From NCBI RefSeq assembly GCF_021390515.1, contig NZ_JAJUXI010000002.1, positions 744,001 to 808,000 on the forward strand: 64,000 nt of DNA, in the 5' to 3' direction. The stretch comes from Dyadobacter sp. CY326 (GTDB taxonomy: Bacteria > Bacteroidota > Bacteroidia > Cytophagales > Spirosomataceae). Shown here one piece after another: positions 27,465 to 35,140 of this stretch. Position numbers and translations under genes: made by a program. Positions within the stretch are counted from its first letter, which is position 1, and every line of letters begins with the position of its first letter. The notes beneath the pieces were generated by a model. That model was not told the DNA's origin. It was given only the letters and a program-made list of their open reading frames with translations, and did not search any database.

Positions 27465-28008
27465 AGCATTGAATATTTTCAAAACCCGCCTCTCGCTGAA
27501 CACCAAGAAGTTACTGACACTGCTTTTTGTGCTGCATTGCTCTGTTTTCATCTCCGGTTGTGGCGTTTATTCGTTTACGGGAACCAATTTGTCGCCCGAT
27601 ATCAAAACTTTCAGCGTGCTGAACTTTACCATGGGAACGGCCGGTGGACCGTCTGATTTGCCGCAGCGGCTTACCGAAGAACTGAAAGAATATTTCCAGC
27701 GAAACACCAGTCTTATTAGCCAACCCGGCGGCGGTGACCTCGTTTTGGAAGGCTCAATCACAGGTTATGACGTGCTTGCGGCCGCACCCACTGCGAATGA
27801 CCAGGCGGGCTTGAACCGATTGAATGTTACCGTTCAGGTGCGTTACACCAACGCAAAAGATGAAACAAAGAATTTTGACCAGTCTTTCACTTACTACGCC
27901 GATTTCCCTCAGGACCAAACGCTTAACCAGAACGAAGCGCGCCTTCTGCCGACGATCCGCGAGAATTTAGTGCAGCAGATTTTTAATAAATCGGCGGCGG
28001 ACTGGTAG
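27448..28008 (+). CDS. lptE: LptE-like lipopolysaccharide assembly lipoprotein
   Basis: This outer-membrane lipoprotein of 186 residues has a long n-region before the lipobox ISGC (C38). The ATG at 27448 is the first plausible start and lies within the end of the upstream gene. The body begins GVYSFTGTNLSPDIKTFSV, a pattern typical of Bacteroidota LptE, and continues with LPQRLTEELKEYFQRNTSL and a strand-rich core (LVLEGSITGYDV). LptE plugs the LptD barrel during LPS insertion. Sequence similarity to the proteobacterial protein is low, so the assignment rests on the family pattern and on the conserved neighbourhood with secG. Confidence 0.82.
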   Translation: MTLKNKALNIFKTRLSLNTKKLLTLLFVLHCSVFISGCGVYSFTGTNLSPDIKTFSVLNFTMGTAGGPSDLPQRLTEELKEYFQRNTSLISQPGGGDLVLEGSITGYDVLAAAPTANDQAGLNRLNVTVQVRYTNAKDETKNFDQSFTYYADFPQDQTLNQNEARLLPTIRENLVQQIFNKSAADW

Positions 28009-28062
28009 AAGATTGGGCTTTTACATAACTTCATTTTTTATTCCAAAATATTCAAGGTCAAT

Positions 28063-28719
28063 ATGCCCATCATTGAAAAGGAGGCGTTCAGCAATTTGGT
28101 CAAGCATCCGCAGGCAGTGAGCACTGAGGTGATTGCTGACTTGGAAGCGACGATTAAGGCATTTCCTTATTGCCAGATTTCCTATTCTTTACTGGCAAAA
28201 GCATCCAGCCTTGCCGGTGTCGAAAAACTGGATGAAGCGCGTCCAAAAGCAGCCGCTTATGCATTGAGCCGGGTTGCATTGCAGCAATTGGTGGAAAGCG
28301 ACAACGAACGCTATGACGCGACCGTCAACATCGAGGAAGTCATTGAAGCTCAGGATAAAGCAGTTCCGCAAAATGCTGAAGATATCCTGATTGGCCTGGT
28401 TCAGCAGGAAACTGTTTCTATTCAAAATCTGGTTTCCGAAGAGCAGAAAAGACAGCAGCAAATTATCCAGGGTTTCATGAAAAAGAACCCGCGAATTATT
28501 CGCCAGGAAAACAATCTGGAACCTGTGGCTGTCGATGTAAGCGGCCGTGTTGCAGAATCCGGCGCGGGAAGCATTGAAACCGAAGCATTTGCACAAATTC
28601 TGGTGCGTCAGGGCAAAATCGAAAAAGCCATTGACCTCTATCAAAAATTGATCTTGAAAAAACCAGAAAAAAGGAATTACTTTGCGAAAAAATTAAGCGA
28701 GCTATATCGCAGTGTTTAA
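28063..28719 (+). CDS. Conserved hypothetical protein with a C-terminal TPR-like motif
   Basis: This 218-residue soluble protein has no signal peptide or membrane helix. The N-terminal half is helical (FSNLVKHPQAVSTEVIADLEATIKAFPYCQISYSLLAKAS), a Gln/Glu-rich middle links to the C terminus, and residues about 185-218 resemble one TPR unit (FAQILVRQGKIEKAIDLYQKLILKKPEKRNYFAKKLSELYRS). Proteins of this kind occur between lptE and secG in related genomes. The function is not known; an adaptor role in envelope biogenesis is only suggested by its neighbours. Confidence 0.7.
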   Translation: MPIIEKEAFSNLVKHPQAVSTEVIADLEATIKAFPYCQISYSLLAKASSLAGVEKLDEARPKAAAYALSRVALQQLVESDNERYDATVNIEEVIEAQDKAVPQNAEDILIGLVQQETVSIQNLVSEEQKRQQQIIQGFMKKNPRIIRQENNLEPVAVDVSGRVAESGAGSIETEAFAQILVRQGKIEKAIDLYQKLILKKPEKRNYFAKKLSELYRSV

Positions 28720-28769
28720 GGAAGTCTGACCAAGACATTAACATTTAGTCATCGCTCCGGCGACCCGGT

Positions 28770-28817
28770 CAAACATTCCATCATTCACACATTCAGTCAT
28801 TCAATCATTCAATCATT
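28770..28817. repeat. Short tandem CATTCA/ATCATT repeats upstream of secG
   Basis: About 48 bases consist of variants of the seven-base unit TCATTCA/ATCATTC. Positions 28798-28817 are identical to 44251-44270 in the metal-efflux operon, so the element occurs at least twice in the window. It lies 14 bases before the secG start codon and would be in its mRNA leader. Confidence 0.75.
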
Positions 28818-28831
28818 AATAGTAACAAGGC

Positions 28832-29233
28832 ATGTATTTGGGTTTAATCATTTTGGTTGCGATCGTCGCAGTATTGTTGATTTTAGTAGTGTTGGTTCAA
28901 AACTCAAAGGGAGGCGGACTTTCCAGCGAATTTAGCGGAGCAGGCACCACGCAAATGTTTGGTGTGAAAAAGACAACAGACTTGTTGGAACAAATTACCT
29001 GGGGACTTGCTAGCGCCGTTATTTTGATTTCATTGGCTTCTTACATCATCGTTGGCGGAAGCGCTCAAACAGGCGGCATCAATAGTGTCAATGTTGAGAA
29101 AGCACAAAACACTGCAATTCCAGGCGGAAACATTGCTCCGGCACCAGCACCAGGCGGCGCCACGGCTCCTGCGGCGGGCTCTGCTACAACTCCTTCGGCA
29201 ACACCAGCTGCACCAGCGGACAGCTCGAAATAA
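28832..29233 (+). CDS. secG: Preprotein translocase subunit SecG
   Basis: This small inner-membrane subunit of the SecYEG channel has 133 residues. It has two hydrophobic helices (about 1-21 and 52-74) separated by the conserved cytoplasmic loop LVQNSKGGGLSSEFSGAGTTQMFGVKKTTDLLEQITW. The C terminus (about 85-133) is an Ala/Pro/Gly-rich extension beyond the minimal SecG length of about 75-110, common in Bacteroidota. It ends an array with miaB, the sigma-54 activator, lptE and a TPR-like gene, and is followed by a strong terminator. Confidence 0.93.
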   Translation: MYLGLIILVAIVAVLLILVVLVQNSKGGGLSSEFSGAGTTQMFGVKKTTDLLEQITWGLASAVILISLASYIIVGGSAQTGGINSVNVEKAQNTAIPGGNIAPAPAPGGATAPAAGSATTPSATPAAPADSSK

Positions 29234-29246
29234 ATATTAGTGACAT

Positions 29247-29282
29247 AAAAAAGGCTCATGATTTACATCGTGAGCCTTTTTT
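29247..29282. terminator. Bidirectional terminator between secG and a converging hypothetical gene
   Basis: AAAAAGGCTCA and TGAGCCTTTTTT form an 11-base-pair stem with A and T tracts on either side, so it can end transcription from both directions. It lies 13 bases after secG and 16 bases beyond the stop of the minus-strand gene. Confidence 0.88.
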
Positions 29283-29298
29283 GCGTTTCAGCGCTTTG

Positions 29299-29967
29299 CT
29301 AAGCAATGTTTATTTCCTTCAAGATCAGTTTCTTGGCGACAGGCAAAAGCGCCTCGTGCAATGGATAATCGTATTTTGATTCAACAACGTAAGTTGCCGG
29401 ATTGGGAAGTGACTTATTCTTCTTGGTCAAATCAACTTTGATTTGGGAAACTGTTTTTCCAAGTCCGATCCGGACGCTGTCCACAAAAGTCGTTTTTAAA
29501 TAACGCTCCTTCATTTCATTGTAAAGCGCCAATTGATATTCAAAAATGCTGACAACGGGCTGGAATGTGTGCAAAAAGAGCAGATAACCCTCTTCAAGCC
29601 GCAGGGGCACAATGCCGACAGGTGAAATTTTTATATTCTCCCCCACTTCACTAAACCGCTCGGTTCCCTGTTCGAGCGAGCGGGAAAAGCGTGGAATGGC
29701 AAAGTCCAGAATGTAATTTATATCTTCCAGATAAGGGTCGTCCTGGTGTGTTTCTTCATATTCCAATTGCCATGTTTGCAAGTTTACGCCGGTTACATTT
29801 TTAGGAAACGACGTCCTGATCGCACTTTTATCGGTCCTGATCCTGATGCAGGAATCAAAATGAAGTTGCAGATCTGGCAGATAAGGATGCAATTTGTTCA
29901 ATGTAAACTGACTGTCAATGTGCTGCAGATATGCCATCAGCACAAATTTTTTGTACTCAAAGTCCAT
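29299..29967 (-). CDS. Conserved hypothetical protein
   Basis: This protein of about 222 residues starts at the ATG at 29967; an ATG 13 codons further out is possible but MDFEYKKFVLMAYLQHID looks like the natural N terminus. It is soluble, mixed alpha/beta, without signal peptide or transmembrane segments. Distinctive stretches are NKLHPYLPDLQLHFDSC near the start, and FEYQLALYNEMKERYLKTTFVDSVRIGLGKTVSQIKVDL in the second half. I do not recognise a family with known function. It stands alone between the secG terminator and the groES promoter region. Confidence 0.75.
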   Translation of the reverse strand: MDFEYKKFVLMAYLQHIDSQFTLNKLHPYLPDLQLHFDSCIRIRTDKSAIRTSFPKNVTGVNLQTWQLEYEETHQDDPYLEDINYILDFAIPRFSRSLEQGTERFSEVGENIKISPVGIVPLRLEEGYLLFLHTFQPVVSIFEYQLALYNEMKERYLKTTFVDSVRIGLGKTVSQIKVDLTKKNKSLPNPATYVVESKYDYPLHEALLPVAKKLILKEINIA

Positions 29968-30165
29968 TGTGCCTTCGGTTAACCAGTTTTTTTGGAGGTG
30001 TGTCATTGGAATCTACATTTTGGTGCCGATAAAATTTAAGCATTTTCATTTGTCCAAACAACCAATTGCCTTTTCTGACAAGTTAAATGCTCTTTTAGTC
30101 ATATAACGACAGGATTAGATACAAATTTGTCACACTTGCCGGAAATAATGTCATAACGAATCGGC

Positions 30166-30181
30166 TGGCATAGATTGTGCT
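30166..30181 (+). promoter_or_regulatory. Sigma-54-type promoter candidate upstream of groES-groEL
   Basis: TGGCAT, a short spacer and GTGCT give GG at 30167-30168 and GC at 30179-30180 with exactly 10 bases between, as in -24/-12 promoters. The -24 half matches TGGCAC in five of six bases; the -12 half is GTGC instead of TTGC. It lies 56 bases before the groES ATG, a suitable distance for a start about 12 bases downstream. No CIRCE element or clear TAnnTTTG box was found here. Confidence 0.35.
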
Positions 30182-30236
30182 TAGGTGGTTTGAGTCAAAT
30201 TATTACTGACAATCAAAAAACAAACGTTTAATATTT

Positions 30237-30533
30237 ATGTCAACTTTAGCAGAAATACAAGTGAACGTACAACCTCTGGCTGATCGTGTTCTTGTTGAAC
30301 CGGCCCCAGCCGAAGAAAAAACAGCATTTGGTATCATTATTCCTGATACTGCAAAGGAAAAACCTCAACGTGGAACTGTTGTAGCAGTGGGCCCGGGTAA
30401 AAAAGACGAGCCTATGACCGTTAAGGTGGGTGACACCGTATTATACGGAAAATATTCTGGTACTGAATTGGCGTATGAAGGAAAAGATGTCCTGATCATG
30501 CGTGAGTCTGACATTTATGCCATTATTGGTTAA
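30237..30533 (+). CDS. groES: Co-chaperonin GroES
   Basis: This is the 10 kDa chaperonin cap, 98 residues, close to the usual length. It shows [44 protein letters not shown], the mobile loop within it, and the closing [14 protein letters not shown]...[14 protein letters not shown]. It forms the lid on the GroEL ring during protein folding. groEL follows after 54 bases, the standard operon. The region upstream has a sigma-54-like site but no recognised heat-shock operator. Confidence 0.97.
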   Translation: MSTLAEIQVNVQPLADRVLVEPAPAEEKTAFGIIIPDTAKEKPQRGTVVAVGPGKKDEPMTVKVGDTVLYGKYSGTELAYEGKDVLIMRESDIYAIIG

Positions 30534-30587
30534 TTCCGCAAGTCGAAAAAGTAATCTCAATCAAGAAAATCAAAACGATTAATTAGT

Positions 30588-32219
30588 ATGTCTAAGAAAA
30601 TTTTCTTCGATACCGAAGCTCGTGATAAAATTAAGCGCGGTGTTGATACATTGGCTGACGCCGTTAAAGTAACATTAGGACCTCGTGGTCGTAACGTAGT
30701 TATCGATAAAAAATTCGGATCGCCTAGCATCACAAAAGATGGTGTGACGGTTGCAAAAGAAATCGATCTGAAAGACCCTATCGAAAACATGGGTGCTCAG
30801 TTGGTGAAAGAAGTAGCTTCTAAAACTGCTGATTCTGCAGGTGATGGTACAACTACTGCCACTGTTTTGGCTCAGGCTATTTATTCAATCGGCGTTAAGA
30901 ACGTAGCAGCGGGCGCAAACCCAATGGATCTGAAACGCGGAATTGATAAAGCAGTTTCTGTGATCGTTAAAGATCTTGAATCTCAAAAGAAAAACATTTC
31001 TACTTCCAAAGAAATCGCTCAGGTTGCTACAATTTCAGCTAACCATGACGAGGAAATCGGTCAGATGATTGCTGAAGCGATGGAAAAAGTAGGAAAAGAA
31101 GGCGTTATCACTGTTGAAGAAGCACGCGGAACGGAAACAGAAGTTAAGACTGTGGAAGGTATGCAGTTTGACCGTGGTTACCTTTCTCCATATTTTGTTA
31201 CAAATACAGAGAAGATGGAAGCTGAATTGGAGCGTCCGTTTATCCTGATTTCTGAGAAGAAAGTTTCTTCAATGAAAGAACTTCTTCCAGTTTTGGAAGC
31301 AGTTGCGCAAACTGGCCGTCCTTTGCTTATTTTGGCAGAAGATGTTGACGGAGAAGCACTTGCTACATTGGTAGTAAACAAAATCCGTGGCGCTTTGAAA
31401 GTTGCTGCTGTTAAAGCTCCTGGCTTTGGAGATCGTCGTAAAGCAATGCTTGAAGACATCGCAAAAGTAACTGGCGGAACAGTGATTAGCGAAGAACAAG
31501 GTTACAAATTGGAAAATGCCACTTTGGAATATCTTGGTTCTGCTGAAAAAGTGATTATCGACAAGGATAACACAACGATCGTAAATGGAAGCGGTGCTCC
31601 TGAGGAAATCAGCGGACGTGTAAATCAAATCAAATCGCAGATCGAAAATACAACGTCTGATTACGATCGCGAAAAACTACAGGAACGTCTTGCTAAGTTG
31701 TCAGGCGGTGTGGCTATCCTTTACATTGGAGCTGCAACTGAGGTTGAAATGAAAGAGAAAAAAGACCGTGTTGACGATGCATTGCACGCAACTCGTGCTG
31801 CTGTTGAAGAAGGAATTGTAGCTGGTGGTGGTGTTGCTTACATTCGTGCAACTGCTGCTTTGGAAGGCTTTACCGGAAACAACGAGGACGAAACAACGGG
31901 TATCAATATTATCCGCGTTGCTTTGGAAGCTCCTTTGAGAACAATCGTTTCTAACTCTGGTCAGGAACCATCGGTTGTTGTTCAAAAAGTGAAAGAAGGA
32001 ACTGGCGCTTATGGTTACAATGCGAAGGACAATGTTTACACAGACCTTTTGGAAGCTGGTATCATTGACCCTAAGAAAGTATCCCGTCTTGCTCTGGAAA
32101 ACGCAGCATCGATCGCAGGCTTGTTGTTGACAACAGAATGTGTTATTGCTGACGAACCAGAAGATGCTCCTGCTGGTGGCGGTCACAGCCACGGCGGCGG
32201 AATGGGCGGAATGATGTAA
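30588..32219 (+). CDS. groEL: Chaperonin GroEL
   Basis: This is the 60 kDa ATP-dependent chaperonin, 543 residues, full length. The nucleotide-binding segment [19 protein letters not shown], the [11 protein letters not shown] motif and the C-terminal equatorial block ([21 protein letters not shown]) are intact. The C-terminal tail is [14 protein letters not shown], a Gly/Met tail carrying two His residues. It is the second gene of the groES-groEL operon and the only groEL in the window. Codon use is strongly biased to preferred codons, as expected for a highly expressed gene. Confidence 0.98.
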   Translation: MSKKIFFDTEARDKIKRGVDTLADAVKVTLGPRGRNVVIDKKFGSPSITKDGVTVAKEIDLKDPIENMGAQLVKEVASKTADSAGDGTTTATVLAQAIYSIGVKNVAAGANPMDLKRGIDKAVSVIVKDLESQKKNISTSKEIAQVATISANHDEEIGQMIAEAMEKVGKEGVITVEEARGTETEVKTVEGMQFDRGYLSPYFVTNTEKMEAELERPFILISEKKVSSMKELLPVLEAVAQTGRPLLILAEDVDGEALATLVVNKIRGALKVAAVKAPGFGDRRKAMLEDIAKVTGGTVISEEQGYKLENATLEYLGSAEKVIIDKDNTTIVNGSGAPEEISGRVNQIKSQIENTTSDYDREKLQERLAKLSGGVAILYIGAATEVEMKEKKDRVDDALHATRAAVEEGIVAGGGVAYIRATAALEGFTGNNEDETTGINIIRVALEAPLRTIVSNSGQEPSVVVQKVKEGTGAYGYNAKDNVYTDLLEAGIIDPKKVSRLALENAASIAGLLLTTECVIADEPEDAPAGGGHSHGGGMGGMM

Positions 32220-32225
32220 TATTTG

Positions 32226-32351
32226 AGTTCAGAGTTTAAGAATTCAAAGTTTAAAAGTTCAGAGTTTAAGGTTTAGAGTCAACGTTTTGACTCAATACTT
32301 TAAACTCTGAACTTTTTTAATTCTGAGCGCTAAACTTTTAAACTCTGAACT
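32226..32351. repeat. Four copies of a GTTCAGAGTTTAA motif in two orientations
   Basis: Copies of GTTCAGAGTTTAA lie near 32227-32240 and 32257-32270 on the plus strand and, inverted, near 32299-32312 and 32336-32350. They nest so that the inner pair makes a long hairpin and the outer pair can extend or replace it. The element fills the gap between groEL and the converging ABC ATPase gene. Confidence 0.75.
32253..32318. terminator. Long hairpin terminator between groEL and the converging lolD-like gene
   Basis: An outer stem of about 16 base pairs (AAAAGTTCAGAGTTTAAG against its complement) encloses a second inverted repeat GAGTCAA/TTGACTC, and a T run follows the plus-strand arm. The A run before the left arm lets it serve the minus-strand gene as well. 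Confidence 0.75.
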
Positions 32352-32359
32352 TTAGACTT

Positions 32360-33022
32360 TCATGGCTGCATAAAACCGTCCTGCATAACGAGTCTCCTGT
32401 CCGCCATTAAGGCTAGGTCTTCGTTATGGGTTACAATTACAAATGTTTGTCCGAAATCGTCCCGCAGCTTGAAGAATAATTGATGCAATTCCAGTGCATT
32501 GTGTGAATCCAGATTGCCGCTCGGCTCGTCAGCTAAGACAATGGAAGGCTTATTCAAAAGCGCCCGTGCGACCGCAACGCGCTGCTGTTCTCCGCCCGAA
32601 AGTTGAGACGGCAAGTGATTCGCTCGATCTGCCAGACCCAGCATTTCAAGCAATTCTCGTCCCCTCGCCAAAATATCCTTTTCATTCATCGAGCCGTTGA
32701 TATAGCCCGGCATACACGCATTTTCCAATGCTGTAAACTCTGCAAGCAGATTGTGAAATTGAAAAATGAAGCCGATTTTTTCGTTGCGAAACTGCGCGAG
32801 ATCCTTATCTTTTTGGGTAAAAACATTGATATCTTCAATGAAAACTTGTCCCTGCTCAGGCCTGTCCAATGTGCCCAAAATGTGCAGAAAAGTGCTTTTT
32901 CCTGCTCCCGAAGGTCCCACGATCGCAACAACTTCTCCTTTCTCAACTTCCAAATCAATCCCCTTCAAAACCTGTAAAGAACCGTATGTGCGCCTGATCC
33001 CGCTCGCCCGCAGTAAATTCAT
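32360..33022 (-). CDS. lolD: ABC transporter ATP-binding protein, LolD type
   Basis: This 220-residue ATPase has Walker [10 protein letters not shown] (36-44), the signature [15 protein letters not shown] (141-155), Walker B IVLADEP (161-167) followed by SGNLDS, and the H-loop VTHNEDLA. The MacB/LolD subgroup is indicated by [37 protein letters not shown] and by [11 protein letters not shown]. LolD powers release of lipoproteins from the inner membrane to LolA. The membrane partner (LolC/E) is not in this window, so a different MacB-like substrate is possible. It is a lone gene, divergent from sucC with 91 bases between. Confidence 0.85.
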   Translation of the reverse strand: MNLLRASGIRRTYGSLQVLKGIDLEVEKGEVVAIVGPSGAGKSTFLHILGTLDRPEQGQVFIEDINVFTQKDKDLAQFRNEKIGFIFQFHNLLAEFTALENACMPGYINGSMNEKDILARGRELLEMLGLADRANHLPSQLSGGEQQRVAVARALLNKPSIVLADEPSGNLDSHNALELHQLFFKLRDDFGQTFVIVTHNEDLALMADRRLVMQDGFMQP

Positions 33023-33113
33023 ATTCGTGAAGAAAGATAATTGGACTGAAACCTACGCCCGTTTTGATTAATTCCTTAATTTGCCGTGAAAATACCAATT
33101 TACTTTTATACTC

Positions 33114-34337
33114 ATGAATATTCACGAATATCAAGGCAAAAGCGTTCTTAAAAAATACGGTGTGCGTATTCAGGAAGGGCTCGTAGCCGACACTCCGGAC
33201 AAGGCAGTTGAAGTTGCGCGTGAGCTTAGCCAGCAGACTGGTACCAAATGGTATGTAGTAAAATCCCAGATCCACGCAGGTGGACGTGGAAAAGGCCGCA
33301 TCGTTGGAACAGAACAACGTGGCGTTGCCCTTGCGAAATCTGTTGAAGATGTTCGCACCATATCCAATAACATTTTGGGAAAAGTGCTGGTTACCCACCA
33401 GACTGGCCCTGATGGCAAGCGTGTTAACAAAGTGCTTATTGCCGAAGACGTGTATTATCCAGGACCAAGCGAGCCGAAAGAATATTATCTTTCTATTTTG
33501 CTTGACCGTGGCAGAAACTGCAACGTGATCATGGCCAGCACCGAAGGTGGAATGGACATTGAAGAAGTTGCAGAGCATACGCCTGAGAAAATCATGAAAG
33601 AGTGGATTGATCCAAAAGTGGGTTTACAGCCATTCCAGGCGCGTAAAGTTGCTTTTGCTTTGGGCCTTGAAGGCGATGCGTTCAAAGAGATGGTAAAATT
33701 CATCACTGCGCTCTATAAAGCATATATTGAAAGTGACTCAGCGATGTTCGAAATCAACCCGGTTTTGAAAACATCTGATAATAAAATTCTTGCCGTTGAT
33801 GCTAAGGTAGATTTGGATGACAATGCATTGTATCGTCACCCTGAATTAGCAGAAATGCGTGATACGAACGAAGAAGATCCTTTGGAAGTAGAAGCAGGCG
33901 CAAACAACCTGAACTATGTGAAACTGGACGGAAACGTGGGTTGCATGGTGAATGGTGCTGGTCTTGCTATGGCAACAATGGACCTTATCAAGCTTTCAGG
34001 CGGCGAGCCGGCTAACTTCCTGGATGTTGGGGGTGGCGCAAACGCACGCACCGTAGAAGCAGGTTTCCGTATCATCTTGAAAGATCCTAATGTAAAGGCA
34101 ATCCTGATCAACATTTTTGGCGGAATCGTTCGCTGCGACCGCGTTGCAGCCGGAGTTGTGGAAGCTTACAAAGCGATTGGAGAAATTCCAGTTCCTATCA
34201 TTGTTCGTTTGCAAGGAACAAACGCAGAAGAAGGCGCTCGGATTATTAACGAATCGGGTTTGAAAGTTTCTTCGGCTATTGAGTTTAAGGAGGCTGCTGC
34301 CAAGGTTTCAGAGGTTTTGGCTGAGCTTGGGGTTTAA
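33114..34337 (+). CDS. sucC: Succinate-CoA ligase (ADP-forming) subunit beta
   Basis: This ATP-grasp subunit of the TCA-cycle enzyme converting succinyl-CoA, ADP and phosphate to succinate, ATP and CoA has 407 residues. It begins [17 protein letters not shown], shows the ATP-grasp region with [10 protein letters not shown], the metal-binding FEINPVL, and the C-terminal ligase domain with [27 protein letters not shown] and [10 protein letters not shown]. sucD is not adjacent, so the two subunits are encoded separately, as in many Bacteroidota. A TTTG-N17-TACTTTTA match ends 6 bases before the ATG, and a strong terminator follows. Confidence 0.97.
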   Translation: MNIHEYQGKSVLKKYGVRIQEGLVADTPDKAVEVARELSQQTGTKWYVVKSQIHAGGRGKGRIVGTEQRGVALAKSVEDVRTISNNILGKVLVTHQTGPDGKRVNKVLIAEDVYYPGPSEPKEYYLSILLDRGRNCNVIMASTEGGMDIEEVAEHTPEKIMKEWIDPKVGLQPFQARKVAFALGLEGDAFKEMVKFITALYKAYIESDSAMFEINPVLKTSDNKILAVDAKVDLDDNALYRHPELAEMRDTNEEDPLEVEAGANNLNYVKLDGNVGCMVNGAGLAMATMDLIKLSGGEPANFLDVGGGANARTVEAGFRIILKDPNVKAILINIFGGIVRCDRVAAGVVEAYKAIGEIPVPIIVRLQGTNAEEGARIINESGLKVSSAIEFKEAAAKVSEVLAELGV

Positions 34338-34356
34338 GAACTAGTTAAAATTTTTG

Positions 34357-34397
34357 ACAAGAAAGGATAGCCATAATGGCTATCCTTTCTTGTTTTT
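34357..34397 (+). terminator. Rho-independent terminator after sucC
   Basis: ACAAGAAAGGATAGCCA pairs perfectly with TGGCTATCCTTTCTTGT around a three-base loop, followed by T residues. The 17-base-pair stem begins 20 bases after the sucC stop. Confidence 0.93.
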
Positions 34398-34427
34398 GTC
34401 AATTACTTAACTAAATCTATATTTTTG
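34395..34427 (+). promoter_or_regulatory. Promoter candidate abutting the HEPN gene start
   Basis: TTTG (34395-34398), a 21-base spacer and TATTTTTG (34420-34427, perfect TAnnTTTG) end only 3 bases before the ATG at 34431. Transcription would begin at or next to the start codon, giving a leaderless mRNA, unless a later start codon is used. Confidence 0.5.
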
Positions 34428-34430
34428 TAG

Positions 34431-34838
34431 ATGGATGAAGCAGGATTCGACAAACAAAAAGTTATCGAACATTGGATCAAAAGCTCCGATGACGATTTTG
34501 ACACAATGGCTGCAATGCTTGATAGCAAACGATATGCGTGGAGTTTATTTGTAGGGCATTTAATGATAGAGAAGCTGTTGAAAGCATTGTTTGTTAAGGT
34601 CAACAATGAATTTCCGCCATTTACTCATAATTTATTACGGCTAGCAGAAAAGAGTGGCGTAGAATTAAACGAGGAAAAAAAGTTGTTTCTTGTTTCGGTA
34701 ACAGCCTTTAACATTAACGGAAGGTACGACGATTATAAAATGAGTTTTCAAAAAACGTGTACGTTGGAGTTCACTACCAAGTGGATTGAGCACCTTAAAG
34801 AAAATAGACTATGGATCAAGAACTTAATAAAACAATAG
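34431..34838 (+). CDS. HEPN domain-containing protein
   Basis: This 135-residue all-helical protein belongs to the HEPN (PF05168-like) group, which pairs with minimal nucleotidyltransferases. Recognisable parts are IEHWIKSSDDDFDTMAAML at the N terminus, YAWSLFVGHLMIEKLLKALFV (about 35-56), PPFTHNLLRLAEKSG, and the C-terminal FNINGRYDDYK with the conserved Arg. A classical R-x4-6-H ribonuclease motif is not evident, so nuclease activity is doubtful. The next gene overlaps it by 28 bases. Such pairs act as toxin-antitoxin modules in some genomes, but many are uncharacterised. Confidence 0.85.
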   Translation: MDEAGFDKQKVIEHWIKSSDDDFDTMAAMLDSKRYAWSLFVGHLMIEKLLKALFVKVNNEFPPFTHNLLRLAEKSGVELNEEKKLFLVSVTAFNINGRYDDYKMSFQKTCTLEFTTKWIEHLKENRLWIKNLIKQ

Positions 34839-35140
34839 AACGCTTTGTCTCAACTGTGTCTGTTAACCAGCCAGGACTTGTTGCCGCGTATCTTTTTGGT
34901 TCCTACGCCCGTAACAATTCCCGCGCAGAAAGCGACATTGACATTGCGCTGGTGATTGAACATTTGCCTGATAACGAAAGATTTGACATGCAAGTTAGGC
35001 TGATGCTTTTAGCTTCACAATTTGACTCTAGAATCGAGCCGCATCCGATTTCTAAACAAGATATGCTTTCATTGGATAACCCGTTCGCGACAGAGATACG
35101 AAAAACGGGCATCGAGTTTAAGTTGCAACATTCAGCCTAA
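34811..35140 (+). CDS. MNT-type nucleotidyltransferase domain protein (HEPN partner)
   Basis: This small nucleotidyltransferase has 109 residues. The catalytic signature is intact: LFGSYARNNSRAESDIDIALV with GS at 30-31 and the metal-binding Asp pair D42/D44. Members such as MntA inactivate the paired HEPN toxin by adding AMP; whether this one does so is an inference from pairing. It overlaps the HEPN gene by 28 bases, and its own last 9 bases overlap the end of the converging GntP gene. There is no room for a terminator, so the two opposing transcripts may overlap. Confidence 0.87.
   Translation: MDQELNKTIERFVSTVSVNQPGLVAAYLFGSYARNNSRAESDIDIALVIEHLPDNERFDMQVRLMLLASQFDSRIEPHPISKQDMLSLDNPFATEIRKTGIEFKLQHSA

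Noticed and set aside
31701..32192. Open frame of 163 codons antisense to groEL
   Set aside because: Frames antisense to GroEL genes are a common artefact of their strong codon bias; the protein is Ser/Phe/Cys-rich and unlike any family.
32955..33578. Open frame of 207 codons antisense to sucC
   Set aside because: It is explained by the codon composition of sucC and has no start context or homology signature.
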